From assembly GCA_023666965.1 (NCBI GenBank), contig JAMPAZ010000001.1:689576-741487 (forward strand): a stretch of DNA of 51,912 bases. The letters run 5' to 3'. Source of the DNA: Muribaculum sp. (GTDB taxonomy: Bacteria > Bacteroidota > Bacteroidia > Bacteroidales > Muribaculaceae). This document shows, piece by piece, positions 42,206-51,295 of the stretch (its first letter is position 1; the number at the start of each line of letters is the position of its first letter). A program made the translations under genes and the position numbers. Under the pieces are notes generated by a model. The model did no database searches and was not told the origin of the DNA. It saw nothing but the letters and a program-made list of their open reading frames with translations.

Positions 42206-43285
42206 CTATAATATTACATTTTGTCCGGTGATTATGCCGCTACCGTAGCACAGATGTGCCTTGTCGTCGTAGATTACGGCAAACTGTCCGGGAGCGATGC
42301 CCTGCACGCGGTTTTCAGATTCGATTACATATTCCGAGTCGGACAAGCGCATCAATGTTCCCGGCAGAAATTCCGGAGCATGTCTGTTTTTAAAGGTTAT
42401 TTTTACCTTATCGATTTTTTCCGGCCAAGGATTGCCGGAAATAAAGTGCATTTCATCAAGGTGCAGGGTGTTGCCGAACTGTTTTTCGGTTCCATAGCCT
42501 TGGCTGACATAGACCACATTGTCGTGGACATTCTTTTTCACGACATACCAAGGACCACCGCTGAGTCCGAGTCCGCGACGCTGGCCGATGGTGTGGAACC
42601 AAAAACCGTTATGCTCACCAAGTTTACGTCCGGTCTCCAGCTCGATTATCGCCCCCCTCTTCGTACCGAGATGACGTTTGATAAAGTCGTTGTAGTTTAT
42701 CTTGCCGAGGAAGCAGATTCCCTGGCTGTCCTTGCGATATGCATTTGGCATTTTAGCCTCGATGGCAGTCTCCCGCACCTTGGCCTTCGGCATGTTACCG
42801 ATTGGGAACATGAGATGCGACAGCTGGTCGTAGCTTATCCTCGCTAAGAAGTCAGTTTGGTCTTTCACGGGATCGACAGCCGTCGACAAGTAAATTCTGT
42901 CTCCTATGATGTCGGTCGTGGCATAATGGCCGGTGGCCGTCTTGTCGAATTCGTGACCCCATCTCTGCTCGAAATATCCAAACTTAATCATTTTATTGCA
43001 CATCAGATCGGGATTCGGTGTCAATCCCATTTTGACTGTACGGAGTGCATACTCCATCACATTGTCCCAATACTCCTGATGGAGCGACACCACATCAAAG
43101 GGGAGTCCGTACTTTTTTGCAATAAGTCGGCACATTTCGATGTCTTCTTCGGCCGAACAGTCGCCGGAATCGGTGTCAAGTCCGATACGTATATAAAATA
43201 AATGCAGGTCGTGGCCTTCCTCTTTAAGCCGATGTACCACCACGGCACTGTCGACTCCTCCGGATATCAATACGGCTATTCTCAT
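42206..43285 (-). CDS. mnmA: tRNA-specific 2-thiouridylase MnmA
   Basis: This 359-residue enzyme thiolates U34 of tRNA Lys, Glu and Gln. The PP-loop ISGGVDSAV is at residues 7-15. Catalytic Cys96 lies in NPDLMCNKMIKFG and Cys191 in GICFLG. ATGHYA and FHTIGQRRGLG are also present. The C-terminal beta-barrel is complete (NRVQGIAPGQFAVIYDD). It overlaps the DoxX-like gene by 4 bases (ATGA), which suggests coupled translation. The BFN gene starts 4 bases after its stop. Confidence 0.96.
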   Translation of the reverse strand: MRIAVLISGGVDSAVVVHRLKEEGHDLHLFYIRIGLDTDSGDCSAEEDIEMCRLIAKKYGLPFDVVSLHQEYWDNVMEYALRTVKMGLTPNPDLMCNKMIKFGYFEQRWGHEFDKTATGHYATTDIIGDRIYLSTAVDPVKDQTDFLARISYDQLSHLMFPIGNMPKAKVRETAIEAKMPNAYRKDSQGICFLGKINYNDFIKRHLGTKRGAIIELETGRKLGEHNGFWFHTIGQRRGLGLSGGPWYVVKKNVHDNVVYVSQGYGTEKQFGNTLHLDEMHFISGNPWPEKIDKVKITFKNRHAPEFLPGTLMRLSDSEYVIESENRVQGIAPGQFAVIYDDKAHLCYGSGIITGQNVIL

Positions 43286-43788
43286 ACCTCTTCAAGTTCT
43301 TCTGTCTCAGTCTCGTCCTTTCCGTGTCGCGCCACAATGAAAAGCGAAATGCAATAGTCTATCGATATTTTTCCGGGTCCTGACAACATGAGGAAGAGAA
43401 AGATGCCGATAAACATGAGCGGCAAATAGCCCGGCTGTACACTATCGATGGCATAAATGGATGTGTCGGGAAGCATGTCATGCAGAATATGGTATTCAGC
43501 GATGAGCATAGCCACGATAGGAGGAATTATCGCTATGCGGGTCAAGAAACCAACCATAATCAACAGCGAACAGAGCACCTCGATGACTATCATGCAGATT
43601 AACGATGTTTCGTGCCCCATGCCCAACACTGCAGGAAAGGTGTCGCGCATGACGGTGAAATTCACAAGATGCCGAATGCCGAACTGCATCAACATGATGC
43701 CTACGAACAAACGCATGAACAATCGAGCTAAATTGCTGTATGTGTAGCCGGTACACCGCAGAAACAATGATTCGAAGAATGGAGTCAT
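43282..43788 (-). CDS. DoxX-family membrane protein
   Basis: This 168-residue protein has four membrane helices (about residues 22-42, 60-80, 84-105, 118-138). NLARLFMRLFVGIMLMQFGIRHL and the helix IEVLCSLLIMVGFLTRIAIIPPIVAMLIAEY fit the DoxX family. The C-terminal tail is acidic (DETETEELEEV). DoxX proteins are poorly understood small membrane proteins linked to redox or sulfur metabolism. Its stop overlaps the start of mnmA, so the two may be co-translated. Confidence 0.78.
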   Translation of the reverse strand: MTPFFESLFLRCTGYTYSNLARLFMRLFVGIMLMQFGIRHLVNFTVMRDTFPAVLGMGHETSLICMIVIEVLCSLLIMVGFLTRIAIIPPIVAMLIAEYHILHDMLPDTSIYAIDSVQPGYLPLMFIGIFLFLMLSGPGKISIDYCISLFIVARHGKDETETEELEEV

Positions 43789-43837
43789 AGCTGTTTGTAT
43801 GTCTTATTGTATTGAACTTTGGCCACTGTCACCCACC

Positions 43838-44782
43838 CTACTCTGCCACATCGGTTTTCGGCTCAGCCTTCTTCGGCTGTTGATTCAGAGCAGAAGTAAG
43901 CGACAAAATCTGATTTAAATCAATATTTTTAAGTATGATCTTATACTCGTTGTCAAGCAGATAGGAGTTGGGCATCATGCGCAAGTCCACCTCTTCGCCC
44001 ACCTTTTCGGCCGATCCTATTTCCCATGCAAACGGATAGTTGGCCATGGCCGAACGCCATTCGGGAGTGTCTTTACCGGGATTAATTATCACTAATTTAA
44101 GACGTCCGTCCTTAATCACGTTCCCGGTAGCGATGTCGGCCTCCAGACGCAGACGCATCATTGGGCAGTCGGCACAATTCTCATCTTGGAAAAGTACCAG
44201 TATATAGTCGCCCTTTTGATCATAAAGGCTATGCTCGGCACCATGGCGCGTAATATAGCTGAACGGAGCGATATTGGAGCCAATCTGAGATGCATTAAGC
44301 ATCTTAAGCTGCGACAGATAGCGAGCCTTGTCCTGATTTTTAACTTTCTTGTTAGTCAACAGCGGACGTATAAACAGCATGTACGGCTCTTCGCTCCAAA
44401 AGTCGGCCTCGGGGCCGAAAAGCTCCTTCTCAGCCATCTGAGCAATCAGCAACAATGCTTTGGGGTCGTTGCTGAACTGCGAAGTCAATGCATGAGCCGA
44501 CTTCTTTATGCTGTCGACATGCGCGAATGGGATGAAGCTGACGTAGTCATGAAATGCTTTTCTGAATTTAACAGTGTCGGACATCAATTTTTTCATGTCG
44601 GCCTTGTCCCAAAACCGCAACATCACATAGCTGGTTTTTCCCTGCAACGAAGTAATGCTGTCCGGAGCCAACGGATACTCAAACGGAGTCTCAGGCATCT
44701 TTATAGAATCCTGTGTTTGCGCTGAAGCGCACAAAGCCATGAACGACAATATTATGTATAGAATTCTTTTCATAAAGTCCAT
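43838..44782 (-). CDS. DUF5106 / thioredoxin-like periplasmic protein
   Basis: This 314-residue protein has a signal peptide (to about residue 21). The N-terminal DUF5106-like part has SYVMLRFWDKADM, and the C-terminal thioredoxin-like part has QKGDYILVLFQDENCADCPMMRLRLEAD, with CADC as the redox pair, followed by VVIINPG-like LVIINPGKDTPEW and a late MMPNSYLLDNEYKIILKN. It probably acts as a periplasmic disulfide or thiol protein. First gene of a seven-gene operon behind a very good promoter; ATG at 44773 is an alternative start that still leaves a signal peptide. Confidence 0.8.
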   Translation of the reverse strand: MDFMKRILYIILSFMALCASAQTQDSIKMPETPFEYPLAPDSITSLQGKTSYVMLRFWDKADMKKLMSDTVKFRKAFHDYVSFIPFAHVDSIKKSAHALTSQFSNDPKALLLIAQMAEKELFGPEADFWSEEPYMLFIRPLLTNKKVKNQDKARYLSQLKMLNASQIGSNIAPFSYITRHGAEHSLYDQKGDYILVLFQDENCADCPMMRLRLEADIATGNVIKDGRLKLVIINPGKDTPEWRSAMANYPFAWEIGSAEKVGEEVDLRMMPNSYLLDNEYKIILKNIDLNQILSLTSALNQQPKKAEPKTDVAE

Positions 44783-44801
44783 TAGTTTTTCAAATTCCTA
44801 A

Positions 44802-44832
44802 CAAAGATAGTGAAACGACACGTTTCCACAAA
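44802..44832 (-). promoter_or_regulatory. Full -33/-7 promoter of the DUF5106-kdsA operon
   Basis: On the - strand TTTG (44832-44829), a 19-base spacer and TATCTTTG (44809-44802) match the Bacteroidetes promoter in both boxes and spacing. The transcript would start near 44796, about 14 bases before the ATG at 44782. A hairpin-like dyad with arms TTTTGTC and GACAAAA (44845-44876), with CTCTA/TAGAG inside, lies just upstream and could be an operator. Confidence 0.75.
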
Positions 44833-44926
44833 ATATTTCATCCCTTTTGTCTAATCTCTATGTAGAGGGGACAAAAAAGATTTGAGGAAGTGAGCAACTA
44901 AACAGACTCATGTGTGTGTGCAATGG

Positions 44927-45391
44927 TCAGTGGCGATGGCGCGATTTGGCATTAAGTCGATTTAAGTGCAGGATTATGGCTTGCCGTTTCGACGGCGTTC
45001 TTTTAGGAAAGGGTGCCGAAGAACAGTCAACCGACAACGTATTACGACGTTGCGTCCGTCGAAGCGTTAACGGTTCCTCAATTTGGCTATTTGTCAGCTC
45101 CGTCTTAGGCGATATTTGATGTTGCAACCCTACCTCTACGTCGTGTCGGGTTGCTTCCGCCAATTTTTTGCGGTTCCGGGCCTCGCGTTGTTTTGCTCGA
45201 CGGTCTACAATCTTCTTAATCAGAAGGAACGCCATCATTTCGGCACCATTAAGGTCAGTCGGTAAAACACCCGACACCTGATACACTCTTATGGCGCGTT
45301 CCAACACTGCCCGGCGGGATTGGGGCAACAGGTCAATCATTTCTTTCCATTCGCGGTCGAAGCGAGGTGTGCGTATTGCAGTGTGTCTCAT
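44927..45391 (-). CDS. Small basic protein, DUF6291-like
   Basis: This 154-residue protein starts MRHTAIRTPRFDREWKEMI and contains a helical core FDREWKEMIDLLPQSRRAVLERAIRVYQVSGVLPTDLNGAEMMAFLLIKKIVDRRAKQREARNRKK. It resembles the DUF6291 pattern seen in phage-type and mobile-element replication proteins. The C-terminal half is basic and low in complexity. The ATG at 45391 is supported by a TATCTTTG box at 45423-45416; the longer frame to 45529 runs through the promoter and tolC. No helix-turn-helix was recognised. Its function is unknown; an operator-like dyad over its promoter suggests regulated expression. Confidence 0.55.
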   Translation of the reverse strand: MRHTAIRTPRFDREWKEMIDLLPQSRRAVLERAIRVYQVSGVLPTDLNGAEMMAFLLIKKIVDRRAKQREARNRKKLAEATRHDVEVGLQHQISPKTELTNSQIEEPLTLRRTQRRNTLSVDCSSAPFPKRTPSKRQAIILHLNRLNAKSRHRH

Positions 45392-45415
45392 TGTAATTTG
45401 GTTTAAGATTTTCTG

Positions 45416-45456
45416 CAAAGATAATACGCAATTTTGCGGTTGATACTGCAAAATTG
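45416..45456 (-). promoter_or_regulatory. Promoter with overlapping inverted repeat for the small basic protein
   Basis: The -7 box TATCTTTG is at 45423-45416. Directly upstream, CAATTTTGC (45429-45437) and GCAAAATTG (45448-45456) form a perfect 9-base inverted repeat with a 10-base spacer, covering the -33 zone. A bound dimer would block polymerase. It also lies in the 74-base gap after the tolC-type gene, so a terminator role is an alternative; there is no T-run after the stem. Confidence 0.5.
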
Positions 45457-45465
45457 GGGTAAAAT

Positions 45466-46884
45466 TCACCGGTCGTCGATGCTCCATCCTCCACCAAGCG
45501 ATGCATAGAGATTGACGAAGGCTATGCAAGCGTCGCGGTTAGCATTGCTGAAACTTATCTGCGCGTCGAAATATGATCGCTGTGCGTCGAGAACGTCGAG
45601 ATAGCCTATCACTCCGTTGATATATTGCAGTTGCGCCAGATCGGTGGCGGTCTTGGCGGCACGAAGTAACTCCAGCCTTGACTTATATATATCGCTCGTT
45701 TTAGAGTAGTCGACTATGGCGTCATGAGCGTCTTTAAATGCCGAAAGAACGGTTTTTTCATAGTTAAAAGTTTCCCGTTCGTAGGCAGCCTGCTTTGCTC
45801 GATAAGCGGCCTGACGATTTCCTGCGTCGAAAATAGGGCCTGTCAGCGCGCCGCTTAAAAAATACATCGGTGACTTTAAGAAGTCGGACAGCTCGTCATT
45901 TTCAAATCCGCCCTGCGCCGTAAGTCGTAGCCGAGGAAAACGGTCGGTATATGCGACTCCTACCGCGGCATTAGCCGCACGCAGACTCTGCTCGGCGGAG
46001 CGCACGTCGGGGCGCCTAAGCAACAACTCCGACGGGAGTCCTACCGGCAGACTCGATGGCATAATCGTATCTATCGACGACACATTTCGGGCGATATATC
46101 GAGGATACTCCCCTGCGAGGAAAGCAATATCCGACTCTTTTATGGCGATATTGCGTTCAAGCGTCGGAACAAGCGTAGCCGTTTTGGCATATTCTACCCT
46201 GGCCTGCTGATAGGCCATCTCCGATGTCAATCCGCCTTCAAAGCGCAACTTGGCGAGGCGCACACCCTCTTGACGGGCATGGAGCGTGCGGCGCACTATA
46301 TCAAGTTCCGTGTCGAGTGCAACAAGCTGAAAGTATGCCGTGGCGACCTGGGCTATCAGACTTATCTGAAGCGCCCTTTTCGACTCTATCGCCGCCAGAT
46401 ATTCTGCAATGCTTTTATCCCGCGCCCAACGTATATTGCCCCATAAGTCGAGTTCCCAAGTAGCCGACACCTTAAGGCCGTCTTCCGGATCAGGGCTGAA
46501 ATTATTCCCGCCATAATTAAGTCCTTCCTTCTGCATATAAGCATCACCGTTAATCTGGGGAAAAAAACGGGAAGTGCTTATACGCTTCATGGCGGCGAGC
46601 TCCTGAATACGCGCACGCGCCATCAACAAGTCCTTGTTATGTTCGAGTGTCTTTTCTATCAACGACACGAGAGCAGTGTCGCTATAAACCTGCCACCACA
46701 GACGATCGGCCACAGTAATCGTATCGTCGGTGCCGAACTCCTCAGACAAAGCTCCGTCGTACAGTTCCACGGGCAGATTAACATCCGGACTGACATATTT
46801 TTGGCCTAACTTGCACGAACATAATCCGCTCGTTAATACCACAGTCAGCACCAGGAATTTTATCGCGTTATTTTTCAATTTCAT
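45466..46884 (-). CDS. RND efflux outer-membrane channel (TolC/OprM family lipoprotein)
   Basis: This 472-residue precursor has a lipoprotein signal (LTSGLCSC) at the start chosen at 46884 (MKLKNNAIKF). Family features are WWQVYSDTALVSLIEKTLEHNKDLLMARARI, SATWELDLWGNIRWARDK, LPSELLLRRPDVRSAEQSLRAANAAVG and the repeated half FDAGNRQAAYRAKQAAYERE. It forms a trimeric outer-membrane tunnel. It is the third gene of the operon, 37 bases after the pump gene; a longer in-frame extension upstream overlaps the pump gene and is rejected. Confidence 0.93.
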   Translation of the reverse strand: MKLKNNAIKFLVLTVVLTSGLCSCKLGQKYVSPDVNLPVELYDGALSEEFGTDDTITVADRLWWQVYSDTALVSLIEKTLEHNKDLLMARARIQELAAMKRISTSRFFPQINGDAYMQKEGLNYGGNNFSPDPEDGLKVSATWELDLWGNIRWARDKSIAEYLAAIESKRALQISLIAQVATAYFQLVALDTELDIVRRTLHARQEGVRLAKLRFEGGLTSEMAYQQARVEYAKTATLVPTLERNIAIKESDIAFLAGEYPRYIARNVSSIDTIMPSSLPVGLPSELLLRRPDVRSAEQSLRAANAAVGVAYTDRFPRLRLTAQGGFENDELSDFLKSPMYFLSGALTGPIFDAGNRQAAYRAKQAAYERETFNYEKTVLSAFKDAHDAIVDYSKTSDIYKSRLELLRAAKTATDLAQLQYINGVIGYLDVLDAQRSYFDAQISFSNANRDACIAFVNLYASLGGGWSIDDR

Positions 46885-46921
46885 ATCTATTGTAATTAAA
46901 CACACACATGCTGTCAAGGAC

Positions 46922-49900
46922 TTATTCACCAACGCATAAATCATTTTTGTCATGTGCAAAAGAGCGTTTTTTGCGCGACAGAGCATTCTTTATAATCACG
47001 AAGAAGAACGGCACTGTCAAAATACCGAAAGCCACGGCAAAAAGCATTCCGAAAAACACACCGGTGCCTATCGACTGACGGCTGGCCGACCCGGGACCAG
47101 ATGCCATCACCATCGGCACCATGCCTAAAATGAAGGCCAAAGAGGTCATCACTATCGGGCGGAAGCGCAATCTCGCGGCATACGTAGCCGCCGACAACGC
47201 ATCGACCCCCTTATCTGTCTGCTCCTTGGCAAACTCGACTATCAATATCGCATTCTTTGCAGCCATACCCATGAGCATCACCAATCCGATTTGAAAGTAA
47301 ATGTCGTTTTCAAGTCCGAAAGCCCACTCACCGAGATAAGCGCCGAGAGCCGCTACGGGAAGCGACATCAACACAGCCAAAGGGACCGTCCAACTCTCGT
47401 ACAGCGCAGCCAAAAATAAAAACACGAATAGGAACACAAGACCAAGCACAAGTCCTGTCTGTCCGTCGGCCTTCTTCTGTTGGTAAAAAAGACCGCTCCA
47501 TTCCACACCGATATTTTCCGGGAGATGCTCGGCGGCTATCTTTTCGAGCGCAGTCATTGCCTCGCCCGAACTATAGCCATTAGCGGCATCGCCTTGAATA
47601 AGCGAGGTGTTGAACATATTGAAGCGGCGAATACTACCCGGACCGGTAGTATATGATGCCGAACCAAGCGCAGTCAGCGGAATCATCACATCACCCGCAC
47701 CCCTGACAAAGAACAAGTTTATATTGTCGCGATGTTCGCGATAGGGAGCTTCGGCCTGTAGATACACACGGTAAATGCGGTTAAACATGTTAAAGTCGTT
47801 GACATAGACCGCCCCGGTATAGGCTTTCATCGTAGAGAATACATCGGCCAACGGCACCCCGGAAAATTTGACTTTGTCGCGGTCGACATCGAAATAAAGC
47901 TGGGGAATATCGGCCTGGAGCGACGACGACAATCCTGAGATGGCTTTGCTCCGCGAGGCGTAGTACATCAGCGTATCGGTAGCCGCTTCAAGATCCTCAA
48001 GAGTGGCATCTGACCGCGCCTCAAGCTGCATTTCAAATCCTCCCGACGTACCAAGCCCCGGAATAACGGGCGGACGCGACAGATAGACTTTACACTCAGG
48101 ATACTCCGACATGTCGGCTTTGACCTCAGCCATGATGTCGTCGATAGTCTCGCCGTCACGCTCCTCCCACGGTTTCAGAATCACGGTCAAGGTGCTCCGC
48201 GACTGGCTGCTACCTACACGGTCGCTGCTTCCGGCCACACTTTGCACATACTCTACAGCCGGATTAGCCATAAGATATTCCACCGCACGGGCCGTCACCT
48301 TCCGGGTACGCTCAAGAGTGGCACCGTCGGACAGTTCAAGTTCTACCTTAAAATAGCCCTGATCCTCTATTGGGAGGAAACTCGACGGCATAAGATTGTT
48401 AATGACCACTATTGCAGCCACCATCACGGCAAATCCTATGAACATACGCTTTTTAGCCGCCAAAGTCTTGCCTATAAGCGAGACGAATCCATCATTGCCC
48501 CTGGCAAGCCATCGGTCGATCGTACGGAACACGACGTTTTTCTCCTTCTCTCTGTCGCGCGGACGCAATATCAGCGAACACATGGCGGGACTCAGCGTCA
48601 GAGCCACTACAGCAGATAAAAGTACCGATACGACAATAGTGACAGTAAACTGTCTGTAAAGAAGCCCTGTAATCCCCCCTAAAAAGCTAACAGGCACAAA
48701 CACCGCGGCCAGCACGAGCGACGTAGCAATAATCGGACTCGCCAGACCAGACATGGCTTTCTTCGTGGCTGCGCGGGGGTCGAGATTCTCCTCCTCCATT
48801 ACACGCTCGACATTTTCAACCACAACGATTGCGTCGTCGACAACTATACCTATGGCCAACACCAGACCCAACAGCGTCAACATGTTCAGCGAGAAGCCGA
48901 AAATCAACATGAACCCGAAAGTCCCGACGAGCGAAATCGGCACGGCCACGAGCGGTATAAGCGTAGCTCTCCAACTCTGTAGCGACAGAAACACCACAAG
49001 AATCACCAGGAACAATGCCTCAAAAAGCGTCTTATACACCTCGTGAATCGACTCTGAAATATACGTGGTCATGTCGAAAGGAATGCTATAGGTCACTCCA
49101 TCCGGGAAATTACGGCTAATCTCTTCCATGGCTTCCTTGACCTGCGCGGCCACCTCCATGGCATTCGCTCCAGGCAACATATAAATGGCCAATACGGCAG
49201 CATTTTCGCCATTAATCGAGCTCTCCGTGTTATACGATTGCGCTTCAAGCGATATTCTCGCAACATCGCGCAGACGAATTATAGACCCGTCGGGGTTGGC
49301 ACGCACAACAATCTCTTCAAATTGACCCACCGACGACAGTCGGCCCTGGGTGGTAATCGGGATGGTGATGTCCAGACCGGTGACCGGCTGTTGACCAAGG
49401 ACTCCCGCGGCCGATTCCCGATTTTGATCTTTGAGTGCCTTTTGAAGATCGGCCACCGTTATGCCTAAATTGGCGAGTTTGTCGGGCTGTACCCATATCT
49501 GCATGGCATAGTAGCGGCTACCGATATTTGACACGCGCCCCACACCTGGCAGACGGCGAAGCAAATCGACCACATTAAGCGTGGCAAAATTGCTCAGATA
49601 TATTTCGTCAAATTTAGCGTCATTAGAGTTCAGGCAGATGGTCATCAACTGGCTTGAAGCCTGCTTTTCAACAGAGATACCATTCTGAACGACCTCCTGG
49701 GGCAGTCGGCTCTCGGCAAGCTTGATGCGATTTTGAACTTCAACAGCCGACAGTTCGGGGTTGGCATTTATATCAAATGTGATTGTTGCCGAAAATCCGC
49801 CGGAATTATTCGATGACGACTCCATGTAGAGCATTTCGGGCGTACCGTTCAGTTCCTGCTCTATCGGAGTGGCGACAGCCTGCGAAACGGTAAGGGCACT

Positions 49901-50059
49901 TGCGCCCGGGTATGAAGCACTCACTTTGACCACCGGGGGAGTAATTTGTGGATATTGGTCAATCGGCAACGACACCAAGCCGATGACACCCAACACTATA
50001 ATGATAATCGACAGTACGGCCGACAATACGGGTCGGTCAATAAAGAAACTGACTTTCAT
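46922..50059 (-). CDS. RND multidrug efflux pump (AcrB/MexB, HAE1 family)
   Basis: This 1045-residue pump has 12 membrane helices and two large periplasmic loops. It opens FFIDRPVLSAVLSIIIIVLG and has GIVVDDAIVVVENVERVMEE, where the Asp pair is the proton relay site. PGVGRVSNIGSRYYAMQIW and PGANAMEVAAQVKEAME are HAE1-type loops; the second half has EYVQSVAGSSDRVGSSQSRS and VMLMGMAAKNAILIVEFA. Substrates are probably hydrophobic drugs or bile acids; that is inference from the family. It starts 3 bases after the adaptor stop. Confidence 0.96.
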   Translation of the reverse strand: MKVSFFIDRPVLSAVLSIIIIVLGVIGLVSLPIDQYPQITPPVVKVSASYPGASALTVSQAVATPIEQELNGTPEMLYMESSSNNSGGFSATITFDINANPELSAVEVQNRIKLAESRLPQEVVQNGISVEKQASSQLMTICLNSNDAKFDEIYLSNFATLNVVDLLRRLPGVGRVSNIGSRYYAMQIWVQPDKLANLGITVADLQKALKDQNRESAAGVLGQQPVTGLDITIPITTQGRLSSVGQFEEIVVRANPDGSIIRLRDVARISLEAQSYNTESSINGENAAVLAIYMLPGANAMEVAAQVKEAMEEISRNFPDGVTYSIPFDMTTYISESIHEVYKTLFEALFLVILVVFLSLQSWRATLIPLVAVPISLVGTFGFMLIFGFSLNMLTLLGLVLAIGIVVDDAIVVVENVERVMEEENLDPRAATKKAMSGLASPIIATSLVLAAVFVPVSFLGGITGLLYRQFTVTIVVSVLLSAVVALTLSPAMCSLILRPRDREKEKNVVFRTIDRWLARGNDGFVSLIGKTLAAKKRMFIGFAVMVAAIVVINNLMPSSFLPIEDQGYFKVELELSDGATLERTRKVTARAVEYLMANPAVEYVQSVAGSSDRVGSSQSRSTLTVILKPWEERDGETIDDIMAEVKADMSEYPECKVYLSRPPVIPGLGTSGGFEMQLEARSDATLEDLEAATDTLMYYASRSKAISGLSSSLQADIPQLYFDVDRDKVKFSGVPLADVFSTMKAYTGAVYVNDFNMFNRIYRVYLQAEAPYREHRDNINLFFVRGAGDVMIPLTALGSASYTTGPGSIRRFNMFNTSLIQGDAANGYSSGEAMTALEKIAAEHLPENIGVEWSGLFYQQKKADGQTGLVLGLVFLFVFLFLAALYESWTVPLAVLMSLPVAALGAYLGEWAFGLENDIYFQIGLVMLMGMAAKNAILIVEFAKEQTDKGVDALSAATYAARLRFRPIVMTSLAFILGMVPMVMASGPGSASRQSIGTGVFFGMLFAVAFGILTVPFFFVIIKNALSRKKRSFAHDKNDLCVGE

Positions 50060-50062
50060 ACG

Positions 50063-51295
50063 CTACTCGTTATTCGACACTACATTGCCGTTAGCACTTG
50101 GTTCAATAGCCTCCGAAGGCTCGGAATCACCGTCAAAATCCTCCTGCTCAGGTCTAACCTTCATTCCGGGGGTAAGCTTATGCTGACCTTCGACGACAAC
50201 AGTCTCTCCGGCGATAAGTCCACGCTCCACCACTGCCCGATTCTCAATTTCGGGGCCAAGCTCTATGAAACGCTTTTCAACTGTAGAATCCTGACGCACG
50301 ACATAGATGTATGCACCGCCCTTCTCTATAATCACGCCTTTCAAAGGCACCACTGTGGCATTTTCCCTCACGTCGAGCAACACTCTGACCTTGGTGAACT
50401 GGCCCGGCAAAATCGACCGTTCGGGATTCGGCATACGGGCCCGCACAGAAAAAGTACCTGTATTTGGGTCTACTTGAGGTTCGGCAAAATCGACCATACC
50501 CCGATGTAGATAGACCGTATTGTCGGCCAGGGTTATTGTGACGTATGGCTGCCATCCGCGGGAATCGTCGCGCTCACCTAATTCCACATTTCTCTCCTTG
50601 CTTTTCAAGTAGTCCAATGCCGTCATACTGAAGTCAATCAACACAGTGTCGCTCTCCACCACCGTGGCAAGCAAACTTTTAGAACCGGGGCCCACGAGAG
50701 TGCCAATATCCACCATACGCTCGCTGATACGTCCACGAATGGGCGAACGCACCGTTGTATAGCTCAATTCAAGTTCAGCTTGAGCAAGATCCGCCTTACT
50801 CATCCCTACCGATGCATTTGCTGTCTCGTAAGCGGCAACGGCATTGTCGAGGTCGAGTTGACTGGCTGCATTCTGCTCGTAAAGAGGACGTATTCGTTCG
50901 AGGTCGCGGGCTGTCTTCTGCGCTTGAGCCTCATCCTTTTTCAATTGAGCACGTGCCTTATCGACACGCGCCTTATAGGTGTCGGGGTTTATTACGAACA
51001 ATACCTGCCCCTTTTGCACTTGTGACCCTTCCTCAAAAAGCATCTTTTCGAGATAGCCCTCCACTCTGGCACGAACCTCTACAAATTGACTGGCACGGAC
51101 ACGACCAACGTATTCGCCGTAAATCTCAACATCGTCAGACAAGGCTCGGGTTACGCCGACCACGGGTTCTTCCTGGACTATCCGGCGATGGCCCCTTTTA
51201 ACGATAAATATGACACCGACCGCCACTATTGCCAACAGCGAAACAGCACCGACGGCAACCTTCAACTTAGTTGACTTTATTTTAAGCTTTTTCAT
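50063..51295 (-). CDS. RND efflux periplasmic adaptor (AcrA/MexA family)
   Basis: This 410-residue membrane-fusion protein has an N-terminal membrane anchor (about residues 11-33; VAVGAVSLLAIVAVGVIFIVK) rather than a lipobox. The lipoyl half-motif is EVRARVEGYLEKMLFEEGSQVQKGQVLFVINP, followed by a coiled-coil hairpin (about 105-175), the second lipoyl half TTVRSPIRGRISERMVDIGTLV, a beta-barrel, and a membrane-proximal domain. It joins pump and channel. The acidic tail has EQEDFDGDSEPSEAIEPS. First gene of the operon; no transcription regulator gene is next to it. Confidence 0.95.
   Translation of the reverse strand: MKKLKIKSTKLKVAVGAVSLLAIVAVGVIFIVKRGHRRIVQEEPVVGVTRALSDDVEIYGEYVGRVRASQFVEVRARVEGYLEKMLFEEGSQVQKGQVLFVINPDTYKARVDKARAQLKKDEAQAQKTARDLERIRPLYEQNAASQLDLDNAVAAYETANASVGMSKADLAQAELELSYTTVRSPIRGRISERMVDIGTLVGPGSKSLLATVVESDTVLIDFSMTALDYLKSKERNVELGERDDSRGWQPYVTITLADNTVYLHRGMVDFAEPQVDPNTGTFSVRARMPNPERSILPGQFTKVRVLLDVRENATVVPLKGVIIEKGGAYIYVVRQDSTVEKRFIELGPEIENRAVVERGLIAGETVVVEGQHKLTPGMKVRPEQEDFDGDSEPSEAIEPSANGNVVSNNE

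Noticed and set aside
50755-51201. 148-codon + strand frame opposite the efflux adaptor
   Set aside because: It is a shadow of the adaptor gene, which has full family motifs on the - strand.
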